DNA of 50,778 nt from Ectothiorhodospiraceae bacterium (GTDB taxonomy: Bacteria; Pseudomonadota; Gammaproteobacteria; XJ16; Halofilaceae), in the NCBI GenBank assembly GCA_007134775.1, contig SLKC01000108.1, positions 1 to 50,778 on the forward strand. The letters are read 5' to 3'. Of this stretch, positions 18,538 to 27,543 are shown one piece after another. Under the pieces are notes generated by a model. That model saw only the letters and a program-made list of their open reading frames with translations, was not told the origin of the DNA and searched no databases. Every line of letters starts with the position of its first letter. Positions within the stretch are counted from its first letter, which is position 1. Both the position numbers and the translations under genes were made by a program.

Positions 18538-19337
18538 GTATTCAGGTGCGTGGTCTCAACGCGGATCGCCACCACCATCTCGGGTTGCGCCGCCAGCGCG
18601 ATCACCGCTTCTTCAACGGCCACATCACCGTGCCGCTGTGGGGGCCGGAGGTGGCGCAGGCCTGCCGCTGTTTGCCGATCGGCTTCCTGCGCGAGCGCGG
18701 ACAGCTACAGCTGGTCGCGATCACGGGGCTGCGGCAGCGGGAGAACCTCTTCGTCGACGCCGCGGGCCGCTGGCTGGCCGACTATGTCCCAGCCCATGTG
18801 CGCGCTCACCCCTTTCGTTTCGCCCGGCGCCAGGAGGACGGCACCACCCCCGTGCTCGCACTGGTCGAGAACGACCGGGACGTGGTTGGGGCCGATGGGA
18901 TCAGTGTCGGCAACCGGGAGGCCCTGTTCACCGAGCACGGCGAGCCGGGGCCGCCGACGCAGTGGGCGATGCGACTCTTCCGTGAGCTCCTGCGCCAGGA
19001 CCGCGCCGGGGAGATCCTCGAACGCTGTGACCGGCTCGGCCTCGTCATCCCCTGGGAGATCCAGACCGAGGAGCCCCGGTCGGGTCGCGTGATCCACGTC
19101 GATGGTCTCCATCGGATCGATGAATCCCGCCTCAATGCACTGGCCGACGGCGATTTCCTCACGCTGCGGCGGGGCGGCGGCCTCGCCCTGATCTACGCCC
19201 ATCTGATCTCGGTACCGCTGCTCGCCAACCTGAAACAGCGCCTGCGCAGCCGGCCGGCGCAGCAGGCCGCGACCACCAGCGAAGGCCTCGACCGCGTCGT
19301 CGCCGGAGATGACGAGGAACTCTTCGAGTTCTATTGA
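18534..19337 (+). CDS. SapC-family protein
   Basis: The 267-residue product has the SapC family pattern: NADRHHHLGLRR near the N-terminus, CLPIGFLRERGQLQLVAITGLRQRENLFVDAAGRWLADYVPAHVRAHPFRF, then the acidic block EALFTEHGEPGPPTQWAMRLFREL and a C-terminal all-alpha part. SapC was named from a Campylobacter surface-array locus. In proteobacteria, homologues sit beside TonB receptors, flavin-dependent tryptophan halogenases and cupin-like proteins, and their biochemical role is unknown. None of those partners is here; instead it is coupled by a 4-base overlap to the TPR/ATP-grasp protein. No signal peptide or membrane segment is apparent. Confidence 0.82.
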   Translation: MSIQVRGLNADRHHHLGLRRQRDHRFFNGHITVPLWGPEVAQACRCLPIGFLRERGQLQLVAITGLRQRENLFVDAAGRWLADYVPAHVRAHPFRFARRQEDGTTPVLALVENDRDVVGADGISVGNREALFTEHGEPGPPTQWAMRLFRELLRQDRAGEILERCDRLGLVIPWEIQTEEPRSGRVIHVDGLHRIDESRLNALADGDFLTLRRGGGLALIYAHLISVPLLANLKQRLRSRPAQQAATTSEGLDRVVAGDDEELFEFY

Positions 19338-19362
19338 GAGTGCCCTTGGATTCGGTGCGCGC

Positions 19363-19845
19363 TCACCGCGCCGCGGACGCGGCAATCCGCGTGAGTTCCC
19401 CGCCAGTGGCGCGGATCAGTTCCTGCGGTTCGATGGGGAAGACCGACCGCGGCGTGCCCGCAGCCGCCCAGATGCGATTGAACGCCAGCAGATCCGCGTC
19501 GATCAGGATCGCGCTCATCCCCTCGTGCCCGACCGGCGGTACGCCGCCGATGGCGAACCCGGTGGCGGCCCGCACGAAGTCGGGATCGGCCAGCGCTACG
19601 GCGGTGCCCAGGTGTTCGCCGACCTGCGCTTCGTCGACCCGGTTCGTGCCACTGGCGATCACGAGCACGGGCTCATCCGTATCCGTGCGCCGGAACACGA
19701 GTGATTTGGCGATCTGGGCGACACTGCAGCCGAGCGTACGGGCAGCATCACGCGCAGACCGTGTGGAATCGGCGAGATCGGTGACCGTCGCCGCGATCCC
19801 GAGTTGGTCCAGCGCGGCCTGCACACGGTGCGTTGACGATCCCAT
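19363..19845 (-). CDS. YbaK/EbsC-type aminoacyl-tRNA deacylase
   Basis: This 160-residue protein belongs to the YbaK/ProRS-INS superfamily that hydrolyses mischarged aminoacyl-tRNA in trans. It shows the conserved lysine in QIAKSLVFR (about residue 48), the VLVIASGTNRVDEAQV strand-helix, and the glycine-rich FAIGGVPPVGHEG motif of the active-site loop. The overall pattern is closer to EbsC-like members than to E. coli YbaK. Which tRNA it edits (Cys-tRNA-Pro, Ala-tRNA-Pro or another) cannot be decided from sequence. It is convergent with sapC and lies just left of the tmRNA region. Confidence 0.88.
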   Translation of the reverse strand: MGSSTHRVQAALDQLGIAATVTDLADSTRSARDAARTLGCSVAQIAKSLVFRRTDTDEPVLVIASGTNRVDEAQVGEHLGTAVALADPDFVRAATGFAIGGVPPVGHEGMSAILIDADLLAFNRIWAAAGTPRSVFPIEPQELIRATGGELTRIAASAAR

Positions 19846-19949
19846 GCACTGACCTCCCCTCGATGTCCGCCGCCGGCTAGCCTACCAAAGATTCCGGCAC
19901 AGTCCCTGAGTATACCCGGCTCGGGCGACCGCAGCGGGCGATTCGAGAT

Positions 19950-20147
19950 GACCTGGAACGGGGGGGGGGCAGGGTGCGTGGGGGCAGTCGGGAGGAAGCC
20001 CTGGAGACGGCGAACGAGGCGGTGGCACTCTGGGTCGAGACGGCACGCGAGCAAGGCCGCCCCCCGGTCCCGGAACGCAAGGACCGACGGTTGCTGCATG
20101 TCTGCGGGTGGGGCCGGATGTGGGGTAACGGCGATGTACGTCCGTAA
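19950..20147 (+). pseudogene. Decayed HicB-type antitoxin fragment
   Basis: The frame ending with TAA at 20145-20147 encodes SREEALETANEAVALWVETA followed by REQGRPPVPERKDRRLL. This closely matches the C-terminal half of HicB antitoxins (EEALxNAREAIELWIETAREEGxPVPEPKGRRL). The N-terminal half, with the expected DLPGC motif, is absent or scrambled; a run of ten Gs (19960-19969) lies exactly where the frame becomes unrecognisable. No start codon, HicA toxin or DNA-binding domain is visible. The left boundary given is approximate. The location directly at the 3' end of ssrA, a frequent integration site, suggests a relic of an integrated element (inference). Confidence 0.55.
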
Positions 20148-20169
20148 CCCCCTGATCATCAGGTAGGTT

Positions 20170-20530
20170 TGGTGGAGGCGGGGGGAGTCGAACCCCCGTC
20201 CGCGGTACCTCCGCCCTCGGTTCTACATGCTTAGCCTCGTCCATTGTGTTTAGCCATCCGGCCGCCGACGGGCAGGCTGCTCGGATGACGACCCCCATTT
20301 CAGTTTTAACGGTGAGGCCCGGGGGCGACCCCACCGCGATCCCGTGTTCAGCGACCCCGGAATGACCGCCCACGGGCAGGCGACCATCCGAGGCTCACGG
20401 CTGTTTAGGCCGCGAGAGCGTAGTTGTCGTCGTTGGCAACTATTTTACATGCAGCGTGTTTTACGAGGTTCACTGCAACCTCGGCATGCACCTCAGGTTT
20501 CGCGTACCACGTCGAAGCCGTATCGCCCCC
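20170..20530 (-). ncRNA. ssrA: Transfer-messenger RNA (tmRNA)
   Basis: The minus-strand transcript starts GGGGGCGATACGGCTTCGACG and ends GACTCCCCCCGCCTCCACCA with an encoded CCA. Seven base pairs close the tRNA-like acceptor stem (GGGGGCG with CGCCTCC, one G-U), and GGGGGTTCGACTCCCCC forms the T arm. The tag frame begins with the resume codon GCC (20435-20437), reads ANDDNYALAA and stops with TAA at 20405-20407. This is the proteobacterial degradation tag recognised by ClpXP and ClpAP; clpA and clpS lie elsewhere in this window. tmRNA with SmpB rescues stalled ribosomes; smpB is not in the window. Length 361 nt is normal. Confidence 0.97.
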
Positions 20531-20542
20531 TGATCGTTCACT

Positions 20543-20548
20543 AGTATA
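20543..20548 (-). promoter_or_regulatory. Predicted -10 element of ssrA
   Basis: TATACT on the minus strand lies 12 bases upstream of the mature tmRNA 5' end, consistent with transcription starting a few bases before the RNase P processing site. The surrounding 20530-20580 patch is unusually A+T-rich for this window. A -35 match is not clear. Confidence 0.5.
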
Positions 20549-20753
20549 CTGTATAAGTCCGCACATTCGCTACAACCGACCGGCCATCCGACAATCTGTG
20601 GCGTCGTATGACGCTTGTTGGCATGAACTGACGGTCTCCGTTACACTGGGCCTCAGGTTGTTGTGCAGTACTCCGCGCGCGCGATTTTGATTGTGCGTTG
20701 CGCACCGGATAGAGTGCTGCCGCCATAGACCCTTTTCAAGGGGGAGCATTGCC

Positions 20754-22139
20754 ATGAGCCGTTCGCAGTCCAGCACCGCGATCCCCGTGAGTCTCCTGCG
20801 CCCAGGCGTCCATGTCGTCGAACTCGACCGACCCTGGACTGAGACCCCGTTCCTTTTCCAGGGGTTCCGCATCGCTAGTGACGAAGAGCTGTCGATGCTG
20901 CGCAAGTATTGTCGCTTCGTCTATGCGGACCTCCGTCGCTCCGATTCGGCCGCCGTTCAGGCGCTGCGCGACGAGGCGGAGCGCGCGCGCGCGCGTCGGC
21001 GCAATCGCGATGCGACTGCACAGGCTCCAGCCTCCGCTCCTCCCGAGCCCGTGGCGAAGGCGGACAGCACCCCCCTGCCGAAACCGGCGCCGCGACCTTC
21101 GGAGGCCGCGCGGCAGGAGAGTGTTGGGGCGCTGATCGAGGAAGTCCCACACCCGGATCGGGATCGTTTCACCACGCTCGTCCAGCACGCGCATGCGGTT
21201 CGCTACGACGCCCACGAACTGATGGGGCTGAACCTGCAGCAGGCGCGCGATGCCGCCGCGATCGATGCCCTGCAAGCACGCAGTGCCGCCGAGGAGATGG
21301 CCGCGACGGTGCTGGAGGACCCCGCGGCGGCGTTGTGGCTGACCCATCTGCGCGATCGCGATCAATATCTCGCGACCCATTCGGTCAATGTCTGCATCCT
21401 CGCACTCGCGGTCGGGCACCACATGGGCCTCGCACGCGGACAGCTGATGCAGCTCGGGGTGGGCGCGCTGCTCCACGCCATCGGTCGCGTGAGCATCCCG
21501 CAGCACATCCTGGACAAACCCGGTGAGCTGAGCATCCCCGAGCGGGATCTGGTCCAGCGCTATCCCGAAGATGGCTTCCGCATGCTGGTCGAGAATGGGG
21601 GCGTACCCCGGATCGCCAGCCTGATCGTGCGGCGCCACCAGGAGCGTTGGGCGGGGCACGGCTATCCCGACGGCCTGTTCAGTGACGATATCCCGCAGCT
21701 CGCGTTGATCACGGGTATTGCGGACGCCTATGACGCCATGACCAGTGATCGCCCCTACCGTGCCGCAATGGCCCCGGATGAGGCGCTGCATGTCCTCTAC
21801 GAGAGTGCGGAGCGCGAGTTCGGCACGCGCGTCGTGCAGGCGTTCATGCGGGTAGTGGGCGCTTTCCCGATCGGCAGCCTGGTCGAACTGGACAACGGCG
21901 CGGTCGGCATGGTCGTCGGCCTGAAGCCGGGGGCGGGCCTGTGGCCGACCGTGCTGATGCTGCGGACTCCGGACGGTGCCCCCTATGAGAAGCGGTTGCT
22001 CCTCAATCTGGCGGCCACCCAGGGGGCTGAACAGGGACTCCAGGGGCGGCGCATCCGGCGTGCCCGGCGTCCATCCGATCTGGGGATCGATACCGGGGCC
22101 CTCGTCGCCGAGGAGTTCGGTCTCGCGACCAACGCCTGA
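20754..22139 (+). CDS. DUF3391 / HD-GYP-like protein with degenerate active site
   Basis: The 461-residue protein has an N-terminal DUF3391 module (IPVSLLRPGVHVVELDRPW...FLFQGFRI), a low-complexity Pro/Ala linker (about residues 85-125), an HD-GYP-type domain (about 195-370) and a short C-terminal tail. HD-GYP proteins normally hydrolyse cyclic-di-GMP at a two- or three-metal site. Here key ligands are changed: the HD dyad is H241-A242, the later His is Y270 (QRYPEDG), HHE is H295-Q296-E297, and DGxGYP is A300-G-H-GYP. H209 and the Asp of ADAYDAMTS remain. It is therefore probably catalytically weak or inactive and may act as a sensor or binding protein (inference). GGGGGAG lies 7 bases before ATG 20754. 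Confidence 0.9.
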   Translation: MSRSQSSTAIPVSLLRPGVHVVELDRPWTETPFLFQGFRIASDEELSMLRKYCRFVYADLRRSDSAAVQALRDEAERARARRRNRDATAQAPASAPPEPVAKADSTPLPKPAPRPSEAARQESVGALIEEVPHPDRDRFTTLVQHAHAVRYDAHELMGLNLQQARDAAAIDALQARSAAEEMAATVLEDPAAALWLTHLRDRDQYLATHSVNVCILALAVGHHMGLARGQLMQLGVGALLHAIGRVSIPQHILDKPGELSIPERDLVQRYPEDGFRMLVENGGVPRIASLIVRRHQERWAGHGYPDGLFSDDIPQLALITGIADAYDAMTSDRPYRAAMAPDEALHVLYESAEREFGTRVVQAFMRVVGAFPIGSLVELDNGAVGMVVGLKPGAGLWPTVLMLRTPDGAPYEKRLLLNLAATQGAEQGLQGRRIRRARRPSDLGIDTGALVAEEFGLATNA

Positions 22140-22346
22140 GCGCGGTCACCCGTCGCGGCATCCTCGGGACTGCGCTCGACGCCGGCAGCGGATCGAGGCC
22201 GGCTGTCGGGCGCGCGCCCATTCGTTTATCATTCGGCGCTCGCGATACCGGCGCCCGCGGGCTGATCACGTTCGGCACCCTTGCATGCCCGGACCTCCCC
22301 CCGCCGGCGGGCCGCCCGGTCGACCCTGTCCCTCGTGGAGAGATCG

Positions 22347-25300
22347 ATGCTCTGCCTGCCCGGGCCACCGGCGTTCTCGGACTTTCGTATCGACAAGGTA
22401 CGGGCGGCGCTCGCCGCGCAAGGGTGCGAGATCGACGACCTGTACGCGTTCCATCTCCATTTTGTCGATGTTGAACGCCCACTGACCCGGATCGAGCGGG
22501 AGCGTCTCGACATCCTGCTCGATTACGGCGACAGCGAGGCGATGACGGATGCGAACGATCTGTCGCTGTGTGTCATGCCGCGGATCGGGACGGTCTCGCC
22601 GTGGTCGTCGAAGGCGACCGACATCCTCCATCGTTGCGGACTTGCGGCGGTTCGGCGCGTTGAGCGCGGGACCGCCTGGCGCCTGGGAGCGTCGGGCGAG
22701 ATGGTCACGGGAGAGGCAGCCCTGGCCCTTGCGGGGGCGCTCCACGACCGGATGACGGAGACGGCCTGCACCGATCCCGAGGACGCCGTCGCGCTGTTCG
22801 AGCACCACGCGCCGCAGCCGCTGCGCCGTATCGAACGGGGGGCGGACGCACGCCAGGCGCTGATGCGCGCCAGCGAGGAACTCGGACTCGCTCTGGCCGC
22901 GGACGAGATCGACTATCTGGTCGCGCAGTACGCCGAGCTTGGACGCGATCCGAGCGATGTCGAACTGATGATGTTCGCGCAGGCCAATTCGGAGCACTGC
23001 CGGCACAAGATCTTCCGAGCCGGCTGGACCATCGATGGCGCCGAGCAGAGCGAATCGCTGTTCGACATGATCCGGGCCAGTTACGAGGCCAACCCGCACG
23101 GGATCCTCTCGGCCTATCACGACAATGCGGCCGTCCTCGACGGACCCGATGTGCGGCGCTTCTTCGTCGACCCCGCGAGCCGCCACTACGCGCACACGGA
23201 CGAGCGGGCCGCGATCCAGATCAAGGTCGAGACCCACAATCACCCGACCGCGATCTCGCCCTTTCCCGGGGCCGCCACCGGTTCCGGTGGCGAGATCCGT
23301 GACGAGGCCGCCACCGGCCGCGGTGCCCGACCGAAGGCGGGGCTTTGCGGCTTTTCCGTATCGAACCTGCATATCCCCGGCTTCGAGCAACCCTGGGAGC
23401 TCGACCACGGCCGGCCCGCGCGGCTGGCTTCGGCGCTCGAGATCATGCTCGACGGGCCCGTTGGTGCTGCAGCGTTCAACAACGAATTCGGACGGCCGAA
23501 CATCTGTGGCTATTTCCGCACCTGGGAGGACGAGGTGCCGGGTCGTGATGGGCCCGAGCTGCGCGGGTATCACAAGCCGATCATGATCGCCGGGGGGCTG
23601 GGCAATATCCGCCCACAGCTTGTCGACAAGCAGCCGATCCCCGCGCATGCACGGGTCATCGTCCTCGGGGGGCCCGCCATGCGGATCGGCCTCGGTGGCG
23701 GTGCCGCCTCCTCCGTGGCGAGCGGTCAGAGCCATGCGGATCTCGACTTTGCCTCGGTCCAGCGCGGCAATCCGGAGATGCAGCGCCGGGCGCAGGAGGT
23801 CATCGAGCGCTGCGCCGCGGCGGGCGCAGCCAATCCGATCCTCTCGATCCACGATGTCGGCGCCGGGGGGCTGTCCAACGCGATCCCGGAACTGCTCGAT
23901 GACGCGGGTGTGGGAGGGGAGCTGGAACTACGGCATATTCCCAACGCCGAGCCGGGGATGTCGCCCCTGGCGATCTGGTGCAATGAGGCGCAGGAACGCT
24001 ACGTACTGGCGATCCGGCCGGGCGATGCCGAACGCTTCGCCGCGCTGTGCGAGCGTGAGCGCTGCCCCTGGGCCGATCTGGGGGGGGTCACAGCCGAGCG
24101 CCATCTCCACGTGAGTGATCGCGAACTCGGCCCTGCGCCGGTCGACGTACCGCTGTCGCTGTTGCTGGGCAAACCGCCGCGGATGCACCGCAACGGCGAG
24201 CGCCGAGCGCGGACTGGCGACGATCTGGATACAGCGGGCATCGATCTCGCCACCGCGATCGACAGGGTACTGCACCTGCCGACGGTGGCTAGCAAGGAGT
24301 TCCTGATCTCGATCGGCGATCGTACCGTCGGCGGTCTCGTCGCGCGTGACCCAATGGTGGGCCCGTGGCAGGTCCCCGTGGCGGATTGCGGGGTCACGCT
24401 CAGCGGTTATTATGGCTACACGGGCGAGGCGATGGCGATGGGGGAGCGCGCCCCCTTGGCGCTGCTGGACGCCCCCGCGTCCGGGCGCATGGCCGTCGCC
24501 GAGGCGGTGACCAATATCGTGGCCGCACCGGTGCGTGCGCTGGAAGATATCCGGCTGTCGGCGAACTGGATGGCGGCGACGGGAGAGCCGGCCGAGGATG
24601 CGGATTTGTTCGATACCGTGCGCACCGTCGGTGCGGAGTTCTGCACCGAACTCGGTATCGCCATCCCCGTGGGCAAGGATTCGCTGTCGATGCAGGCGGT
24701 CTGGGCGGCCGACGACGGCGAGCGGCGCATGCGGGCACCGCTGTCGCTGATCGTCTCGGCTTTCGCCCCCGTTGGTGATGTCCGCCAGTCGCTGACGCCA
24801 CAGTTGCGCAGCGATGCGGGCGACACGCGACTCCTGCTGATCGATCTGGGGGAGGGCCGCAACCGCCTCGGGGGCTCGGCCCTGGCCCAGGTCTGGAACC
24901 GCCTGGGGCGGGACGTCCCCGACATCGACGCGCCCGCGAAGCTGCGCGGCTTCTTCGACGCGATCGGCGCGCTGCGCGCGCAGCGGCGGTTGCTCGCCTA
25001 TCACGATCGCAGTGATGGCGGCCTGCTCGTCACCGTGCTGGAGATGGCGTTCGCGGGGCGCTGTGGGCTCGATATCGATATCGCCGGCCTGGACGCCGAC
25101 CCCATCGCCGCGCTATTCAGCGAGGAGGCGGGGGCAGTGGTGCAGGTTCGCGCCAACGAACTCGGCGAGATCACGGAGTGCCTGGTGCAGGCCGGCCTCG
25201 CCGACTGCGTTCACGACCTCGGCCAGCCAACGACCGATGATCGGATCGCGCTGCGCGTCGGTGCGCGCTCGGTCTACGAGGCCGCGCGGACCGATCTGCA

Positions 25301-26231
25301 GCGGCGCTGGCATGAGACGAGCTACCGCATGCAGGCGCTGCGCGATAATCCGCGCATGGCGGAGGAGCAGTACGAGTTGATTGCCGCCGGCGACGACCCC
25401 GGCCTGACCCCTGAGCTGCGCTTCGATCCATCGGTCGATGTGGCGGCGCCCTACCTCGCGCGAGGCAGTCGACCTAGCGTAGCGATCCTGCGCGAGCAGG
25501 GCGTGAACGGACACAACGAGATGGCCGCCGCCTTCGACCGGGCCGGGTTCACCGCCGTCGATGTGCACATGAGCGATCTGCTCGACGGCCGTACCCGCCT
25601 GGACGGGTTCGTCGGCCTCGCCGCCTGTGGCGGATTCTCGTTCGGTGACGTGCTGGGTGCGGGGGGGGGCTGGGCGCGCTCGATCCTCTACAACGAGGGC
25701 ACGCGCGACGAGCTGGCGGCTTTCTTTGCGCGTGGCGACACCTTCACACTCGGCGTCTGCAACGGCTGTCAGATGCTGGCGCAGCTGCGCGAGCTGATCC
25801 CCGGCACCGAGCATTGGCCCGACTTCATCCGTAACCGCTGTGAACAGTTCGAGGCGCGGCTTGCGCTGGTGGAGGTCGCCGAATCGCCGTCGCTGTTTCT
25901 CCAGGGCATGAACGGCTCGCGGCTGCCGATCGCGATCGCCCATGGCGAGGGGCGGGCGAGCTGGGGCGGTGGCGGCCCGCCCGTGCTCGAGCCGATCGCA
26001 CTGCGATACGTTGATCCCTGGGGCCAGACCACGGAGACCTATCCCTGGAACCCGAACGGTTCGGCGTGCGGAGTCACCGGCGTGACCAGCAGTGACGGCC
26101 GCGTCCTCGCCATGATGCCGCACCCGGAGCGCGTCTTCCGCACGGTGCAGCACTCCTGGCATCCCGACGACTGGGGCGAGGATGGTCCCTGGCTGCGACT
26201 GTTCCGCAACGCCCGCTTGTGGGTCGACTGA
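22347..26231 (+). CDS. purL: Phosphoribosylformylglycinamidine synthase PurL
   Basis: PurL makes FGAM from FGAR, glutamine and ATP in step four of purine synthesis. The 1294-residue protein is the large single-chain form typical of gammaproteobacteria (E. coli 1295). It has an N-terminal PurS-like domain (PGPPAFSDFRIDKVRAAL), a linker, two AIR-synthase-like halves (SEHCRHKIF; VETHNHPTAISPFPGAATGSGGEIRDE) and a C-terminal class I glutaminase with the nucleophile C1138 in LGVCNGCQML and His/Glu in MPHPERVF. The ATG at 22347, after GTGGAGAGATCG, gives the family N-terminus; the open frame to 22281 is Arg-rich noise. It is a single gene. Confidence 0.97.
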   Translation: MLCLPGPPAFSDFRIDKVRAALAAQGCEIDDLYAFHLHFVDVERPLTRIERERLDILLDYGDSEAMTDANDLSLCVMPRIGTVSPWSSKATDILHRCGLAAVRRVERGTAWRLGASGEMVTGEAALALAGALHDRMTETACTDPEDAVALFEHHAPQPLRRIERGADARQALMRASEELGLALAADEIDYLVAQYAELGRDPSDVELMMFAQANSEHCRHKIFRAGWTIDGAEQSESLFDMIRASYEANPHGILSAYHDNAAVLDGPDVRRFFVDPASRHYAHTDERAAIQIKVETHNHPTAISPFPGAATGSGGEIRDEAATGRGARPKAGLCGFSVSNLHIPGFEQPWELDHGRPARLASALEIMLDGPVGAAAFNNEFGRPNICGYFRTWEDEVPGRDGPELRGYHKPIMIAGGLGNIRPQLVDKQPIPAHARVIVLGGPAMRIGLGGGAASSVASGQSHADLDFASVQRGNPEMQRRAQEVIERCAAAGAANPILSIHDVGAGGLSNAIPELLDDAGVGGELELRHIPNAEPGMSPLAIWCNEAQERYVLAIRPGDAERFAALCERERCPWADLGGVTAERHLHVSDRELGPAPVDVPLSLLLGKPPRMHRNGERRARTGDDLDTAGIDLATAIDRVLHLPTVASKEFLISIGDRTVGGLVARDPMVGPWQVPVADCGVTLSGYYGYTGEAMAMGERAPLALLDAPASGRMAVAEAVTNIVAAPVRALEDIRLSANWMAATGEPAEDADLFDTVRTVGAEFCTELGIAIPVGKDSLSMQAVWAADDGERRMRAPLSLIVSAFAPVGDVRQSLTPQLRSDAGDTRLLLIDLGEGRNRLGGSALAQVWNRLGRDVPDIDAPAKLRGFFDAIGALRAQRRLLAYHDRSDGGLLVTVLEMAFAGRCGLDIDIAGLDADPIAALFSEEAGAVVQVRANELGEITECLVQAGLADCVHDLGQPTTDDRIALRVGARSVYEAARTDLQRRWHETSYRMQALRDNPRMAEEQYELIAAGDDPGLTPELRFDPSVDVAAPYLARGSRPSVAILREQGVNGHNEMAAAFDRAGFTAVDVHMSDLLDGRTRLDGFVGLAACGGFSFGDVLGAGGGWARSILYNEGTRDELAAFFARGDTFTLGVCNGCQMLAQLRELIPGTEHWPDFIRNRCEQFEARLALVEVAESPSLFLQGMNGSRLPIAIAHGEGRASWGGGGPPVLEPIALRYVDPWGQTTETYPWNPNGSACGVTGVTSSDGRVLAMMPHPERVFRTVQHSWHPDDWGEDGPWLRLFRNARLWVD

Positions 26232-26352
26232 CGCGGAACGATGGTTGCGCGTGCGGTAAGCGAGCGCGGTACGACCTCCCTGCTGGTCGCGGAACGGGCT
26301 CGGGGCAAGCAGGGCAGCGGTTGCGGCGATCGGGGGCAGGAGATCCTGAGCG

Positions 26353-26721
26353 GTGATGAGCGGCTCCGACCCCGCTGAGATCCCGGCGACGCCGCGGTTG
26401 CGGGCTCTGCTTGAGCCCGTCGCGGCGCGTGGGGATACGCTGACCTACCAGCAGGTGGCGCGCTCGCTCGGGCTGCAACCACCCAACACGATACATCGCG
26501 TCAGCGTCGCGCTGGAGGCATTGATGGACGAGGATGCGGCCGCGGAGCGGCCGCTGCTCGCCGCCGTTGTCGTCAGCCGCAACCGCGGCGGCCTGCCCGC
26601 GCCCGGCTTTTTTGCCAAGGCGCAGGCGCTGGGGCGGTACACGGGGCCGGAGACGGGTGGGGAGGCGGCCGCCTGGCACGCCAGCGAGCGGCGCGCCCTA
26701 CAGGCGGAGCAACCGGAGTAG
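26353..26721 (+). CDS. Small conserved hypothetical protein
   Basis: This 122-residue soluble protein has the central block LTYQQVARSLGLQPPNTIHRVSVALEALMDEDAAAERPLLAAVVVSRNRGGLPAPGFFAKAQALGRY. The first part looks like a winged-helix or helix-turn-helix element. The second part (VVSRNRGGLPAPGFF) recalls the MGMT-like DNA-binding fold, but the catalytic PCHR motif is absent. I recognise the sequence type as a recurrent small family without a known function. AGGAG at 26338-26342 is spaced for the GTG at 26353; ATG at 26356 is an alternative. It follows purL by 121 bases in the same direction and is convergent with the DUF3047 gene. Confidence 0.7.
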   Translation: MMSGSDPAEIPATPRLRALLEPVAARGDTLTYQQVARSLGLQPPNTIHRVSVALEALMDEDAAAERPLLAAVVVSRNRGGLPAPGFFAKAQALGRYTGPETGGEAAAWHASERRALQAEQPE

Positions 26722-26733
26722 GGGAGCGCGCCG

Positions 26734-27378
26734 CTACTCCGAAGTGAACCGGATGTTGCCGTACCAGGCTGCCATCTCCTCGCCGACATCATCGCAATCG
26801 GTCATGATGGCGACGGCGTTGATCTCGTCGAGATCGCGATCGTGGTAGCGCGCGAAGTCCTCGATGACGTTGCGCCGCTCGGTCTGCCAGCCACTGCCGG
26901 CGTCGTCGCCACTGCGTACCGCGATCATTCGGGCCTGTGAGGCGTAGGCGTTGGGCCAGTCGGTGCCCACTTCCTTCTCGCTCGCCCAGACATAGTTGAG
27001 CGCGCGCGTGCGCCAGCGCAGAATACGGTGCTCGTCGACGACGTAGAGCCGGGCGGCGTAGTCGTCACCGGCCTTCACGGTCTCGTCGATGCCGCTGAAG
27101 GTCTCGTCGACCCGCCACTCCCATTCCAGGATCGGGGTTTCCGATAGGTTGATATCCTCCTCGTAGAAGAGGCCGGAGGCCGTCCCCTCGGTGCAGTGGG
27201 CATGAATCGCCTCGCGGCCGTCGATCTCGACGAGCTGGTAGTCCGTCTCGCCCGCGAACGAGTGCGGTTCCCACTCGATGATGTCTGCCGGGGTGAACGC
27301 AAGCTCAGCGTGGGACGCAGTCGGCAAGCCCAGAGCGAGTACGAGGCAGGCTGCGCCGATTTGCGGGGTCTTGTTCAT
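26734..27378 (-). CDS. DUF3047 exported protein
   Basis: The 214-residue protein has a clear Sec signal peptide (MNKTPQIGAACLVLALGLPTASHA, predicted cleavage after ASHA). It then has a DUF3047 domain: TDYQLVEIDGREAIHAHCTEGTASGLFYEEDI, LEWEWRVDETF, GDDYAARLYVVDE, the strongly typical NYVWASEKEVGTDWPNAY, then VRSGDDAGSGWQTERRNVIEDFARYH and IAVAIMTDCDDVGEEMAAWYGNIRF-like ending. The fold is thought to be beta-sandwich-like, and no enzymatic role is known. It should be periplasmic. The ATG at 27378 is preferred because GGAGGATG lies just before it and the signal peptide follows directly. Confidence 0.85.
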   Translation of the reverse strand: MNKTPQIGAACLVLALGLPTASHAELAFTPADIIEWEPHSFAGETDYQLVEIDGREAIHAHCTEGTASGLFYEEDINLSETPILEWEWRVDETFSGIDETVKAGDDYAARLYVVDEHRILRWRTRALNYVWASEKEVGTDWPNAYASQARMIAVRSGDDAGSGWQTERRNVIEDFARYHDRDLDEINAVAIMTDCDDVGEEMAAWYGNIRFTSE

Positions 27379-27543
27379 CGCATCCTCCGAAATCCGCCTT
27401 GGCATGACGTCGCGTATTCTCTGCTGGGGTGCCCTTGGCCACCATGCGCGATCTTACGTAGACAGTGCCAGGTGTCTGGTGTTGCGGAGCGGGTCGTGGC
27501 ACGGTAGCCGGCCAAGCGCAGCCCGAAGAAGGAGTAGCCGCCG

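Noticed and set aside
20151-20163. Short palindrome CCTGATCATCAGG next to the ssrA 3' end as a terminator
   Set aside because: Arms of only six bases and no T tract on the transcript strand; at most a weak hairpin or part of an attachment site.
22266-23852. Long leftward open frame opposite the start of purL
   Set aside because: Antisense to well-conserved purL sequence, no ribosome binding site or domain.
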